Notes under the pieces: generated by a model | The model's database searches: none | Seen by the model: the letters and a program-made list of their open reading frames with translations, nothing else | Told to the model about the DNA's origin: nothing | Origin: Pandoraea pnomenusa | Lineage (GTDB): Bacteria > Pseudomonadota > Gammaproteobacteria > Burkholderiales > Burkholderiaceae | DNA: 64,000 bases | Assembly (NCBI RefSeq): GCF_000767615.3 | Contig: NZ_CP009553.3 | Location: forward strand, 868,001 to 932,000 | Direction: 5' to 3' | Program-made: the position numbers and the translations under genes | In this document: piece by piece, positions 8,680 to 15,353 of the stretch | Position numbering within the stretch: the stretch's first letter is position 1 | Layout of the letters: each line of letters begins with the position of its first letter

Positions 8680-9457
8680 GTTGTCCGGGTTCACTTACGT
8701 TTTCGCCTGTGCGAACCGAGGCGAGGGCGGCGATGAGCCCTTCGAGCGGTTCGAGGCGGATGTCCAGTTCCGCGAGCAGGATGCTCTGCATATCCCGGTG
8801 GAAGGTGTCGAGCCACGTGCCGGCGGGCGCGAGCGGCGGTGCGCCCGGCACGCGCGGGGCGGCGAACGCCGCCTGTTCCGTATCGCGCAGCCGCGTGAAG
8901 TGCCCTTCGAGCAGGTTCGGCACGCTTGCGAGCAGTGTGCGCTCACGTGCGCCCATCACGCGCTCCATGACGGCGTCCACGCTGGCGAGCCGAGCGGCCT
9001 CCGGCGATTGCGTTGCGAGCTGCGCGCGAAGCCGGGTGCGCAGGGCGCCGATCGCCGTATCCATCGTCTGCTGCGACGTTGCGTAGCGCTGGCGATAGGC
9101 CGGGAACTCCGCGAACGAGGCCGCGCGCTGGCGCTGTGCCGCGCTCAGGGCGCGAATTTGCCCGCCGGGGGCCGCGGCCAGACCGCAGTCGCGGGCGATG
9201 GCGGCGGCAAGCTCGGTTCGAACGCGTGCCACTTCGCCCGCCGGATCCTGGGCGGCCGTACGCGCGCCGGGCATTGCGGCGGGCGGCGTGGCTTTGAGGG
9301 CCGACGACAGGGCGATGGCGTCGGTCCAGCCCAGCCACTGACTCATGCGGTCCGAGAGCGACGGCGCGGCCTCGGGCGGCGCGAACGTGCTCAGGCGGGC
9401 CAGCGAGCGTATGAGTGTGGGGGCGCTGATAACGGGACGCCGGGACACTTGCACCAT
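8660..9457 (-). CDS. DUF3348 family protein
   Basis: 265 residues from the ATG at 9457 (MVQVSRRPVISAPTLIRSLA). Further upstream the frame is open but looks like non-coding sequence. The protein is mostly alpha-helical and Ala/Arg-rich, with no signal peptide or membrane helix. I recognise it as the DUF3348 family. First gene of the operon DUF3348-DUF802-OmpA-DUF2894, overlapping DUF802 by 20 bases. The conserved association implies a role with the stator-like pair, perhaps as a cytoplasmic partner; no biochemical function is known to me. Confidence 0.87.
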   Translation of the reverse strand: MVQVSRRPVISAPTLIRSLARLSTFAPPEAAPSLSDRMSQWLGWTDAIALSSALKATPPAAMPGARTAAQDPAGEVARVRTELAAAIARDCGLAAAPGGQIRALSAAQRQRAASFAEFPAYRQRYATSQQTMDTAIGALRTRLRAQLATQSPEAARLASVDAVMERVMGARERTLLASVPNLLEGHFTRLRDTEQAAFAAPRVPGAPPLAPAGTWLDTFHRDMQSILLAELDIRLEPLEGLIAALASVRTGENVSEPGQHDPLPR

Positions 9458-9806
9458 TCCACTGGGGGGTCGAAAACCCAGCAGTTTACACTGCGCGCGG
9501 CCCGCGTCCCCGGCGGCCCGGTCCGGCGGGGGATTGACGGGCGCGTGAGCCTCTGGATGGCGGGTGCGCCGGGCCGGTCCAAACATCGCGCGATCGGATG
9601 GCGATGGGGGCGATGGGCTTGCGATGGGTGCGCTACGGTGATCGGGGCGGGCCGCGTCCGGCCGAGGTCGGCGCCGCGGACGGAGGGAGCGACGGGCTTT
9701 TCCGCCGACTGTGATTTATCTCAGTTTTCAGCCGGGGACCCGGGGTATATCGTTGACCCAACTCGCGACAAACGCGAAACGACCAAGCGAAAACCGGAGG
9801 TGTGAA
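9458..9806. other. Intergenic region upstream of the DUF3348 operon and the peptide array
   Basis: About 350 bases between divergent units. No gene is supported. It must hold the promoter of the DUF3348 operon on the minus strand and that of the peptide array on the plus strand. The AT-richer stretch near 9710-9735 and GGGTATAT near 9746 are candidates, but I see no convincing -35/-10 pair. A run of GCGATGGG-type microrepeats lies near 9599-9630. Confidence 0.5.
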
Positions 9807-9917
9807 ATGGCTGCAATTGGACCGATCTGCGACGCACTGGTGACTGTGGGCACGTGGGCTAGCCGGGCTGCACCGGTGGCGAAGTTCTTCTCCGACGTGG
9901 CAAGTCTCTTCATGTAA
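9807..9917 (+). CDS. Small hydrophobic peptide 1 (36 aa) of a four-gene array
   Basis: 36-residue peptide beginning MAAIGPICDALVTVGTW and ending DVASLFM, with an excellent ribosome binding site (GGAGG, 7-8 bases before ATG). The open frame continues upstream to 9711, but the conserved SD-ATG context in all four copies fixes this start. The peptide has no signal-peptide cleavage pattern. It is a single amphipathic or hydrophobic stretch with one Cys (8), one Trp (17), a Pro (23) near the middle and one Lys. In size and composition it recalls leaderless bacteriocins or phenol-soluble-modulin-like peptides, but I recognise no family. Probably co-transcribed with copies 2-4. Confidence 0.8.
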   Translation: MAAIGPICDALVTVGTWASRAAPVAKFFSDVASLFM

Positions 9918-9962
9918 GGCGCAACGCGCGCAACCGAACCGAACGACGACTGGAGGTGTGAC

Positions 9963-10073
9963 ATGGCTGCAATTGGACCGATCTGCGACGCACTGGTGAC
10001 CGTGGGCACGTGGGCCTCCCGGGCCGCCCCGGTGGGGAAGTTCTTCTCCGACATGGCAAGTCTCTTCATGTAA
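9963..10073 (+). CDS. Small hydrophobic peptide 2 (36 aa), near-duplicate of copy 1
   Basis: Differs from copy 1 at 8 of 111 bases: six are synonymous (five codons) and two change residues (Ala25 to Gly, Val31 to Met). Same TGGAGGTGTGAC-ATG leader. The bias to silent changes argues that the peptide is translated and selected. The gene sits exactly 156 bases after copy 1. Confidence 0.82.
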   Translation: MAAIGPICDALVTVGTWASRAAPVGKFFSDMASLFM

Positions 10074-10118
10074 GGCGCGACGCGCGCAACCGAACCGAAC
10101 GACGACTGGAGGTGTGAC

Positions 10119-10226
10119 ATGGCGATGATTGGACCGATTTGCGACGGGATGGTGGTAGTGGGAACCTGGGCGATGCGCATCAAGCCCTTCGCGCAATTCG
10201 TTGCCGACGTTGCGGGCCTCCTGTAA
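10119..10226 (+). CDS. Small hydrophobic peptide 3 (35 aa), diverged paralogue
   Basis: Begins MAMIGPICDGMVVVGTW and ends DVAGLL. It keeps I4-G-P-I-C-D, V14-G-T-W-A, R20, P23, F27, D30-V-A and L34 of copies 1 and 2 while changing much else. Same 45-base leader with the GGAGG site as copy 2 (one difference), so leader and gene were duplicated together and the leader has been kept. 156 bases after copy 2. Confidence 0.82.
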   Translation: MAMIGPICDGMVVVGTWAMRIKPFAQFVADVAGLL

Positions 10227-10277
10227 CTCGCCTGGGGCGAGATCGAGACAAGTCAAAGTCATCAACGGGGGTGTGAA

Positions 10278-10385
10278 ATGGTCTGGGGAATCATGGTGCA
10301 GGGACTGACGTCGATCGGCTCGTGGATTGCAGGACACATGCCGATCGTCGATCTCGTCGGGCAAAGCGTGGCGCACTGCATCTGA
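10278..10385 (+). CDS. Small hydrophobic peptide 4 (35 aa), distant paralogue
   Basis: Begins MVWGIMVQGLTSIGSW and ends SVAHCI. Only the frame of the family remains: a Leu-x-x-Ile/Val-Gly-Ser/Thr-Trp motif, a Pro five residues after the Trp-Ile-Ala turn, and a final Val-Ala. Cys is near the C terminus instead of residue 8. GGGGGTGTGAA precedes the ATG, a weaker form of the same ribosome binding site. Spacing from copy 3 is 159 bases with an unrelated 51-base spacer. Confidence 0.72.
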   Translation: MVWGIMVQGLTSIGSWIAGHMPIVDLVGQSVAHCI

Positions 10386-10537
10386 CAGGAAGTCGGACGG
10401 CGACAGTCGATGCGGCGTCCGTGGCAGCGGGCTTGCGTGGGATGCTTGTGGCGAAAGTCTGCGCAGCAAGCGCTGACTGAGGCGTCAGGGAGATCCGTCA
10501 GTCAGCGAGGCGCGGGCGGGGAGAGGCGCCGGACGGA

Positions 10538-11737
10538 TCAGGACGTCGGGCACGCGGCGTCGGGTGCCTGAGCGAGTCCCGAGCGCAGGTAGGGGAGCAG
10601 GCTGGCGAGGCCGAGCGTGGCCATCGCGGCACCGATCCATAGCGGCGAGCGCATGCCATAGCCTGCGTCGATGGCGGCGCCACCGGCCCAGGTGCCGAAG
10701 GCGAGGCCGGCGGTAATCACCGACGTATGCATCGTGTTGACGAGCGGGCCGGGCGTAGCGGCGCGCATCACGCGGGCGACCATGGCGGGATTGAGCGACA
10801 CCCCCGTCAGACCGATGGCGGCAAAGGCGGCGATGCCGACCGGCGTCGACTGCGCCCACAGCGCGAAGCTCACCAGCGCGAGTGCGAGTACTGACAAACC
10901 GGCGACCAGAACGGTCAGCGTGTGACGGTCTGCAAAGCGTCCGGCCACGGCGTTGCCGATGATGTTGGCCACGCCGTACATGGCGAGCAGATTGGGAATT
11001 GCGGCGGCGGAGACGCCGGCGACATTGAGGAAGATCGGCGAGAAGTAGCTGAAGGCGGCAAACGTCGCGCCGATGATGAGACCGCTCGTGGCGAAGGCGG
11101 CCCAGAGCGGGCGATTGCGCAGCGAACGGAATTCGGCGGCGAGGCTGATCGCCTGACGATCCTGCTTTTGCGTGGCGGGCGCCCGCCAGACGATCACGAT
11201 CGTGCACATCGCGGCCAGCGCGGCAACGAGCCAGAAGCTGGCGCGCCAGCCATAGTGTTGCTCGATGAAGGCGGTGAGCGGCACGCCGACGACCGGCGAG
11301 AACATCAGTCCCCCGAGCACGAACGAGGCGGCGCGTCCGCGCACCGAGGGGGCGACCAGATCCGCGCACAGCGTGAGTGCGACGCCGAAAGTGGCCGAAC
11401 TGGCCACCCCCATGACGATCCGCGCGAGGGCCATCGCTTCGTAGCGTGTGGCGAGGGCCGCGAGCACGCCCCCGGCGACATTGATCGAGAGCAGCCAGAC
11501 GAGGGCGCGCTTGTGCGGGGTGCGCAGGGCGAGCAGCAAGGCGGTGAGGACCGGGCCGCCGATCGCCATGCCCAGGGCGTAGAGCGAGATGAGATTGCCG
11601 ATGTCGCCGATGCCGACGTGCATCGCTTGCGAGAGGGCGGGCATCATGCCGGCGACCATGAATTCGGCGGTGGTCATCGCAAAGACCGTCAGTCCGAGCA
11701 GGTAGACGACGGGGGGCATCGCCGTTTTTTGTGTCAT
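10538..11737 (-). CDS. MFS transporter, AraJ/Cmr-like exporter
   Basis: 399 residues from ATG at 11737 (MTQKTAMPPVVYLLGL); an alternative ATG at 11752 would add five residues. Open sequence further upstream lies on top of the TetR gene and is not real. Twelve hydrophobic helices; MTTAEFMVAGMMPALS in helix 1 and the RTPHKRAL loop between helices 2 and 3 place it in the AraJ/chloramphenicol-efflux-like DHA1 group. It lies 101 bases downstream of a TetR regulator on the same strand, and a TetR-type box lies immediately before its start, so it is probably repressed by that regulator. Substrate unknown. Confidence 0.9.
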   Translation of the reverse strand: MTQKTAMPPVVYLLGLTVFAMTTAEFMVAGMMPALSQAMHVGIGDIGNLISLYALGMAIGGPVLTALLLALRTPHKRALVWLLSINVAGGVLAALATRYEAMALARIVMGVASSATFGVALTLCADLVAPSVRGRAASFVLGGLMFSPVVGVPLTAFIEQHYGWRASFWLVAALAAMCTIVIVWRAPATQKQDRQAISLAAEFRSLRNRPLWAAFATSGLIIGATFAAFSYFSPIFLNVAGVSAAAIPNLLAMYGVANIIGNAVAGRFADRHTLTVLVAGLSVLALALVSFALWAQSTPVGIAAFAAIGLTGVSLNPAMVARVMRAATPGPLVNTMHTSVITAGLAFGTWAGGAAIDAGYGMRSPLWIGAAMATLGLASLLPYLRSGLAQAPDAACPTS

Positions 11738-11740
11738 ATC

Positions 11741-11756
11741 TTTAACGATCATTCCA
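11741..11756. promoter_or_regulatory. Probable TetR box before the MFS gene
   Basis: TTTAACGATCATTCCA matches the reverse complement of the box upstream of the TetR gene (TTGAACGATCAGTCAA) at 13 of 16 positions, centred on the same AACGATCA core. It ends four bases from the MFS start codon, so bound repressor would block the transcript's initiation region. Confidence 0.6.
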
Positions 11757-11838
11757 ATTTTTGCTGTTCGAGGGGCTCGCGAGGTGTCGGGCGTAGGGGA
11801 GGATTGCGCTGACGGCTCGCGAGGCGCGGATGTGGGGG

Positions 11839-12420
11839 TCAGAGCACGGCGAGCGCGCCTTCGAGGACGTCTTCGAGGAAGGCGCGGTCGGTGACGGTGC
11901 GTCCGAGCGTGCGCAGGCCGTAGTAGTTCGACAGGAACGTGCGGGCGACGAGGACTGGCGAGCGGTCGGTGGAGAGTTCGCCGTTGTGTTGACCGACGGC
12001 GATCAGGTGAACGATCACCTGTTCGAGCCGGGCGAGATATGCCTGGCTGAATTGTCGGACTTTCGGGTCCTTGCCGCCGCGCTCGAAGGCGGCGAGCAGG
12101 GCCATGCAGCCACGTTGCCGGTCGGGATCGAGGTCTTCGTCGATGCCCCATTGCATGAGCGCGCGCAACCGGTCCTTGACGGGCCCCGGCGCGTTCAGGA
12201 TGTCGACCTGCTTCTGAAGCCCGAGTGCCTGATAGCGTTCGAGGGCTTCGTGATAGAGGTTGAGCTTGTTGCCGAACGCGTTGTAAAGACTGCCGCGCCC
12301 GAGGCCGGTGCCGTCGACGAGCGCCTGCGCCGAGGTGCCTTCATAGCCGTGGGTCCAGAAGACGTCCATGGCGGCGTCGATGACGGCTGCGTCGTCGAAT
12401 TCTCGGGGTCTTCCGCTCAT
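11839..12420 (-). CDS. TetR/AcrR-family transcriptional regulator
   Basis: 193 residues from the ATG at 12420. MSGRPREFDDAAVIDAAMDV opens the protein, followed by a TetR helix-turn-helix (YEGTSAQALVDGTGLGRGS and LYNAFGNKLNLYHEAL, residues ~25-60). The C-terminal ligand domain resembles the YxaF/LmrA-like TetR_C group (RGCMALLAAFE). The longer open frame upstream has no family match. It sits directly upstream of the MFS exporter, with related boxes before both genes, so it likely represses both. Confidence 0.92.
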   Translation of the reverse strand: MSGRPREFDDAAVIDAAMDVFWTHGYEGTSAQALVDGTGLGRGSLYNAFGNKLNLYHEALERYQALGLQKQVDILNAPGPVKDRLRALMQWGIDEDLDPDRQRGCMALLAAFERGGKDPKVRQFSQAYLARLEQVIVHLIAVGQHNGELSTDRSPVLVARTFLSNYYGLRTLGRTVTDRAFLEDVLEGALAVL

Positions 12421-12500
12421 GATGGGATCCGTGGACAGGTGTGAAGGAAACTGCACGCGCGAACGCGGTGTGTCGTCGTTGCCACGACTATAGGTGGTTT

Positions 12501-12516
12501 TTGACTGATCGTTCAA
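12501..12516. promoter_or_regulatory. Probable TetR operator upstream of the TetR gene
   Basis: TTGACTGATCGTTCAA is an imperfect palindrome (12 of 16 positions) about 80 bases before the TetR start codon, in an AT-richer patch. It shares its core with the site at 11741-11756. The rest of the gap 12421-12641 shows no gene. Confidence 0.6.
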
Positions 12517-12641
12517 ATAACCGGATGGCGGTTGTGGATTTTGGGGGGATGGCGAGCTTGCGGTGCCGTTGTGTCACCTCCGCTCGATACCCATTTCGTT
12601 TTCGGGTTTCGGAACGGGACGGGCTTGCTTGCTCAGGTGCC

Positions 12642-13745
12642 TTAATCGTGAGCAGGTGAACCGGGCGCCCAGTCGCGCTCGTTGATCCACATGCGGCCAT
12701 TCGATCCCCAGTAGCACACGACGTTCTGGCCGGCACTGGCGTCGCTCACGGACGGGCTGAAGCCATGCGCCCGACTGCGGGCGAAGACGATTTTCGCCTG
12801 ATGCGTGTTGCTGCATCCACCGACATAGTCGAGCGTGCCGATCCAGAGCTTGTGTCCTGGCGCGTCGGCACGCCGTTGTGACCACTTCTCCAATTCGCGC
12901 TCGACATCGGCGTCGTACGTTGGGGCATAGACCTCCTCGTGCGCAATGCCGTCGAGCAGCGACGCGAAGGCGACGCCGCTGGTGATGCCTTCCAGCGTGG
13001 CCGAGCCGGTGGCGTTCTGCATGACGAGGATCTTGTCGGGGAAGGCTTCGCGAAGTTCGCGCACGAGATCGAGCGCGCCTTGCTGGCAAGCGGCGTCGCA
13101 GGGGCCATTGGGGGTTCGCACGCCGTGTTCGATGAGTTCGAGATTATCGAGATAGAAGCCGTCGACGCCTTGTGCGATCAACCGCGGCGCGACATACGAG
13201 ACGATGAGCTTGCGGTACGCCGGGTTGGACGGGTTCATCCAGGTCTCATCGCGGTAGCCGTTGTAGCGCCCCAGATGCGCGGGGTGATTGCTGCCGCAGG
13301 GGACGAAGCCGGCGGGGGCGTGGTGCCAATAAGCGCGAAAGCGCTCGCAGGCGCCGAGATTGAGATAACTGATGACGCGGTTCTTGCCGCCGGCTTTGAG
13401 CGTGGCGATCTGCGCGGGCGTGACGTTGCCTTGATCGGGATCGGCGTCGATATCGACGAGTCGGAAGGTGTTCGCCATGCGAGCGAGGTCGAGGCGGGCG
13501 ACGTTGCCGTAGTAGCTGACCCACGGGGCGCCGACACCGATATCGCGCCCGGTCGGTGCGGCGACGGCCGCGCGAGGCGGTGTGGGCGTTTGCGCCGACG
13601 CCACGTGTGTCGCGAAGGCGAGGAGGGTGAGGAGGGCGGGAAGGGCGGGAAGTAGGCGCGTAACGCGGCGCAGCCATGAACTCGCCTCGGCCCGCGCATG
13701 ATGCGAGACACCGTGCAGACCGACTTGCCGAGCGTGAGTCGTCAT
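12642..13745 (-). CDS. Endo alpha-1,4-polygalactosaminidase-like (GH114/TM1410) secreted protein
   Basis: 367 residues from ATG at 13745. A hydrophobic segment LLPALPALLTLLAFATHVASA (about 30-50) acts as signal peptide. The body is a TIM-barrel of the GH114/TM1410 type: PWVSYYGN, FRLVDIDAD, VISYLNLGACE, and GVDGFYLDNLEL near the catalytic region, then MQNATGS. Related domains cleave partially deacetylated galactosaminoglycans or Pel-like polysaccharides, but the substrate here cannot be fixed from sequence. The gene stands alone between the TetR gene and tRNA-Gly. Confidence 0.82.
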   Translation of the reverse strand: MTTHARQVGLHGVSHHARAEASSWLRRVTRLLPALPALLTLLAFATHVASAQTPTPPRAAVAAPTGRDIGVGAPWVSYYGNVARLDLARMANTFRLVDIDADPDQGNVTPAQIATLKAGGKNRVISYLNLGACERFRAYWHHAPAGFVPCGSNHPAHLGRYNGYRDETWMNPSNPAYRKLIVSYVAPRLIAQGVDGFYLDNLELIEHGVRTPNGPCDAACQQGALDLVRELREAFPDKILVMQNATGSATLEGITSGVAFASLLDGIAHEEVYAPTYDADVERELEKWSQRRADAPGHKLWIGTLDYVGGCSNTHQAKIVFARSRAHGFSPSVSDASAGQNVVCYWGSNGRMWINERDWAPGSPAHD

Positions 13746-13760
13746 GGATGCGATAGACGC

Positions 13761-13785
13761 AAAAAAGCCGTCTGTGCGACGGCTG
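13761..13785 (-). terminator. Intrinsic terminator of tRNA-Gly
   Basis: On the minus strand AGCCGTC, GCACA loop, GACGGCT followed by TTTTTT. It starts 37 bases after the tRNA 3' end. Confidence 0.85.
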
Positions 13786-13821
13786 ATCGATGAGTGCTGC
13801 GAACGCTGCTGAAACATGCTG

Positions 13822-13895
13822 TGGAGCGGGCGATGGGAATCGAACCCACGGCTCTAGCTTGGGAAGCTAGGGTATTACCATTATACGACGCCCGC
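13822..13895 (-). tRNA. tRNA-Gly, anticodon CCC
   Basis: Minus-strand cloverleaf with acceptor GCGGGCG/CGCCCGC, D-arm around GTATAATGGTAATAC, anticodon stem CTAGC/GCTAG closing a TTCCCAA loop (anticodon CCC, reads GGG), T-arm GTGGG-TTCGATT-CCCAT, discriminator T and an encoded CCA. A clear promoter lies upstream and a terminator downstream, so it is an independent transcription unit. Confidence 0.95.
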
Positions 13896-13905
13896 GAAGA
13901 ACGTC

Positions 13906-13935
13906 ATTTTACGCGGGGAATGGGGCGTTTGGCAA
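13906..13935 (-). promoter_or_regulatory. Sigma-70 promoter of tRNA-Gly
   Basis: On the minus strand TTGCCA (13935-13930), an 18-base spacer and TAAAAT (13911-13906). The mature tRNA starts ten bases further on. A GC-rich discriminator is absent. Confidence 0.75.
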
Positions 13936-13978
13936 TCTGTGCGTTTTGTCGGTGGGTGCGATTCTGGGGTGAGAGTCT

Positions 13979-14001
13979 TGGGATCGATTCCCATCGCAGG
14001 C
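13979..14001 (+). repeat. Inverted partial copy of the tRNA-Gly 3' half (T-arm)
   Basis: TGGGATCGATTCCCATCGCAGG reproduces the T-arm and part of the 3' acceptor strand of the neighbouring tRNA-Gly (GTGGGTTCGATTCCCATCGC), but on the opposite strand. No full cloverleaf can be built around it. It may be a relic of an integration (att) event or simply a palindrome. Confidence 0.45.
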
Positions 14002-14087
14002 GCTTTTTGAGATTCCGTTTGGTCCGATTTCATGGCGGTATTAGACTTTCGCGATTCGCAATAAGCACAATTCGGGGGAGGTCGAGA

Positions 14088-14819
14088 GTGGAGGTCACTG
14101 GTCAGGGGGATGCAAATTTGGAGCTTCGTGCGGGAGCGGTCTATATCGGTGTACGGACATATTTTTCTCGGTCATATCTTCATGGAGCTGCTATGTTCGC
14201 GCGCGAAGCTCACGCTATCGAGGCACGGTACTTAGAAACTCACAAACACGAACGCGTTAACGAGCATCTAGCAAAGGTCGTTGCTTCGGTCATGATGAGC
14301 ACCTCATCAATCGAAGCGTTTGTTAACGAAATATTCGCAGACGCAGCAGAGCGCTTCCCAGGATACGTCGATGACATGAGCCTCGCGGCTCTTGCATCGC
14401 TCGGAGCAGCGTGGGAAAGCGACTCGTTTGAAAGGCTGCGTACGCTTGAAAAGTACTCGGAGTTGTTGGCTCGCTGCGGATGTGCCCCTATAGACAAGGG
14501 GGGTCGGCAGTACCAAGACGTGAAAATTCTCTTGGACGTACGCAACTCGCTCACACATATGAAGTTGCGTACGTATGGGTTGCCAGAGAACCAAACGAAG
14601 TGGTTGATAGCATTAGAGCGAGATCTGACTTCTCGTATTCGCTCCAACCCGATGTACGGGGAAGGTAACCCTTTTTTCCCGGATCGTCTTCTCGGTCATG
14701 GGTTCGCGGAGTGGGGAGTGATCACTGCCCGCAGGTTCATGTTAAGAGTTGCTGGTCTGATCGGTCTTCCGAAGACGGCGATTACCCTTGGCGAGCCTGA
14801 GTATTTAACGCGTACGTGA
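14088..14819 (+). CDS. Hypothetical protein with a HEPN-type R-x4-H motif
   Basis: 243 residues from GTG at 14088, which has a very strong GGGGGAGG site 7-8 bases before it; the open frame extends further upstream, over the tRNA, and is not used. Mainly helical. The segment LLDVRNSLTHMKLRTYG (about 148-164) contains R152-N-S-L-T-H157, the Rx4H pattern with Asn after Arg that is typical of HEPN ribonucleases; SSIEAFVNEIF earlier also fits HEPN-like helices. No known family is assigned. The gene is visibly AT-richer than its neighbours and lies between tRNA-Gly and a transposase fragment, so transfer is likely. It has no obvious partner antitoxin. Confidence 0.72.
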   Translation: MEVTGQGDANLELRAGAVYIGVRTYFSRSYLHGAAMFAREAHAIEARYLETHKHERVNEHLAKVVASVMMSTSSIEAFVNEIFADAAERFPGYVDDMSLAALASLGAAWESDSFERLRTLEKYSELLARCGCAPIDKGGRQYQDVKILLDVRNSLTHMKLRTYGLPENQTKWLIALERDLTSRIRSNPMYGEGNPFFPDRLLGHGFAEWGVITARRFMLRVAGLIGLPKTAITLGEPEYLTRT

Positions 14820-15353
14820 TGAGTAATCGGTCAGGAAAATTGCGAGATTGCCCCCAGAAGTACCCCCACCATTCGCGTCGACCAGCTGCAACACCACGTA
14901 ATACGCGAGATTCGCCAACTAGGTTTGCAGCTAATCTATCTAGGGACTGGAGTTGCCCCTGTAACTCAGGACACGTGGACACCGTTAGGTTGATGACGCC
15001 GCTGCTCGCCTGAACTCGCGAGGCGAGCGGTATTTCAGGGCTTTGTGCGGGTGGCGCTCATTGTAATGTTCAAACGCAATGGCCAGACGCGAGAGCGCCG
15101 TTGGCGCGTCGGGCTTGTCCATATAGGCGACGTAATTGTGCTTCATGGTCTTCACGAACGACTCTGACCTGCCCCCTGCAAACAGGGCCAGCCGTGACCT
15201 GCTCCCCCAGAGTTCTCACCTGCAGATCAGCACGCGTGACCCGCTCGTATGAAGTCGCGCCAGGCCGACCGCATCCCTCAAATGAACGATGCGCCGCCGC
15301 GACGCGTCCTCCTAGAATCCCCGAAAGTCAAAATCCAATAACGGGGAGCGAAA
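14820..15353. other. 534-base gap with transposon remnants
   Basis: No intact gene. It holds the IS3-type transposase fragment and two TGACCTGC-C/T-CCCC motifs (near 15167 and 15208) that may be old IS ends. AT content falls back to the genomic norm by about 15250, so the island boundary is probably near here. The lipoprotein gene that follows has its own ribosome binding site. Confidence 0.5.
14985..15166 (-). pseudogene. C-terminal fragment of an IS3-family transposase (OrfB)
   Basis: About 60 codons on the minus strand read [18 protein letters not shown], then a helical stretch, then [20 protein letters not shown] and a stop at 14985-14987. This is the end of the DDE integrase domain, including the catalytic Glu region, of IS3-family OrfB. 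The upstream part is missing: the match ends abruptly near 15166. It is a remnant that cannot be active. Confidence 0.8.

Larger units (their letters stand above)
9807..10118 (+). repeat. 156-bp direct tandem duplication (gene plus 45-bp leader)
   Basis: Units 9807-9962 and 9963-10118 have equal length. Their 45-base non-coding parts differ at one base and the coding parts at eight. Copy 3 continues the periodicity with greater divergence. Confidence 0.88.

Noticed and set aside
9807..10385. Type I toxin-antitoxin or Ldr/Ibs-like repeat
   Set aside because: No antisense RNA promoter is visible, and the peptides lack the short basic tail of those toxins; four different paralogues also fit poorly. 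Not excluded fully.
9633..10469. Long minus-strand open frame across the peptide array (278 codons)
   Set aside because: Its internal repeats only mirror the duplicated peptide genes. It has no ribosome binding site, and the plus-strand frames show the silent-substitution pattern.
11738..12151. 138-codon N-terminal extension of the MFS gene
   Set aside because: It lies on top of the TetR gene and looks like low-complexity shadow sequence.
13794..14087. Upstream extension of the HEPN-like frame over tRNA-Gly
   Set aside because: It would translate through the tRNA gene. The GTG at 14088 has a strong GGGGGAGG site.
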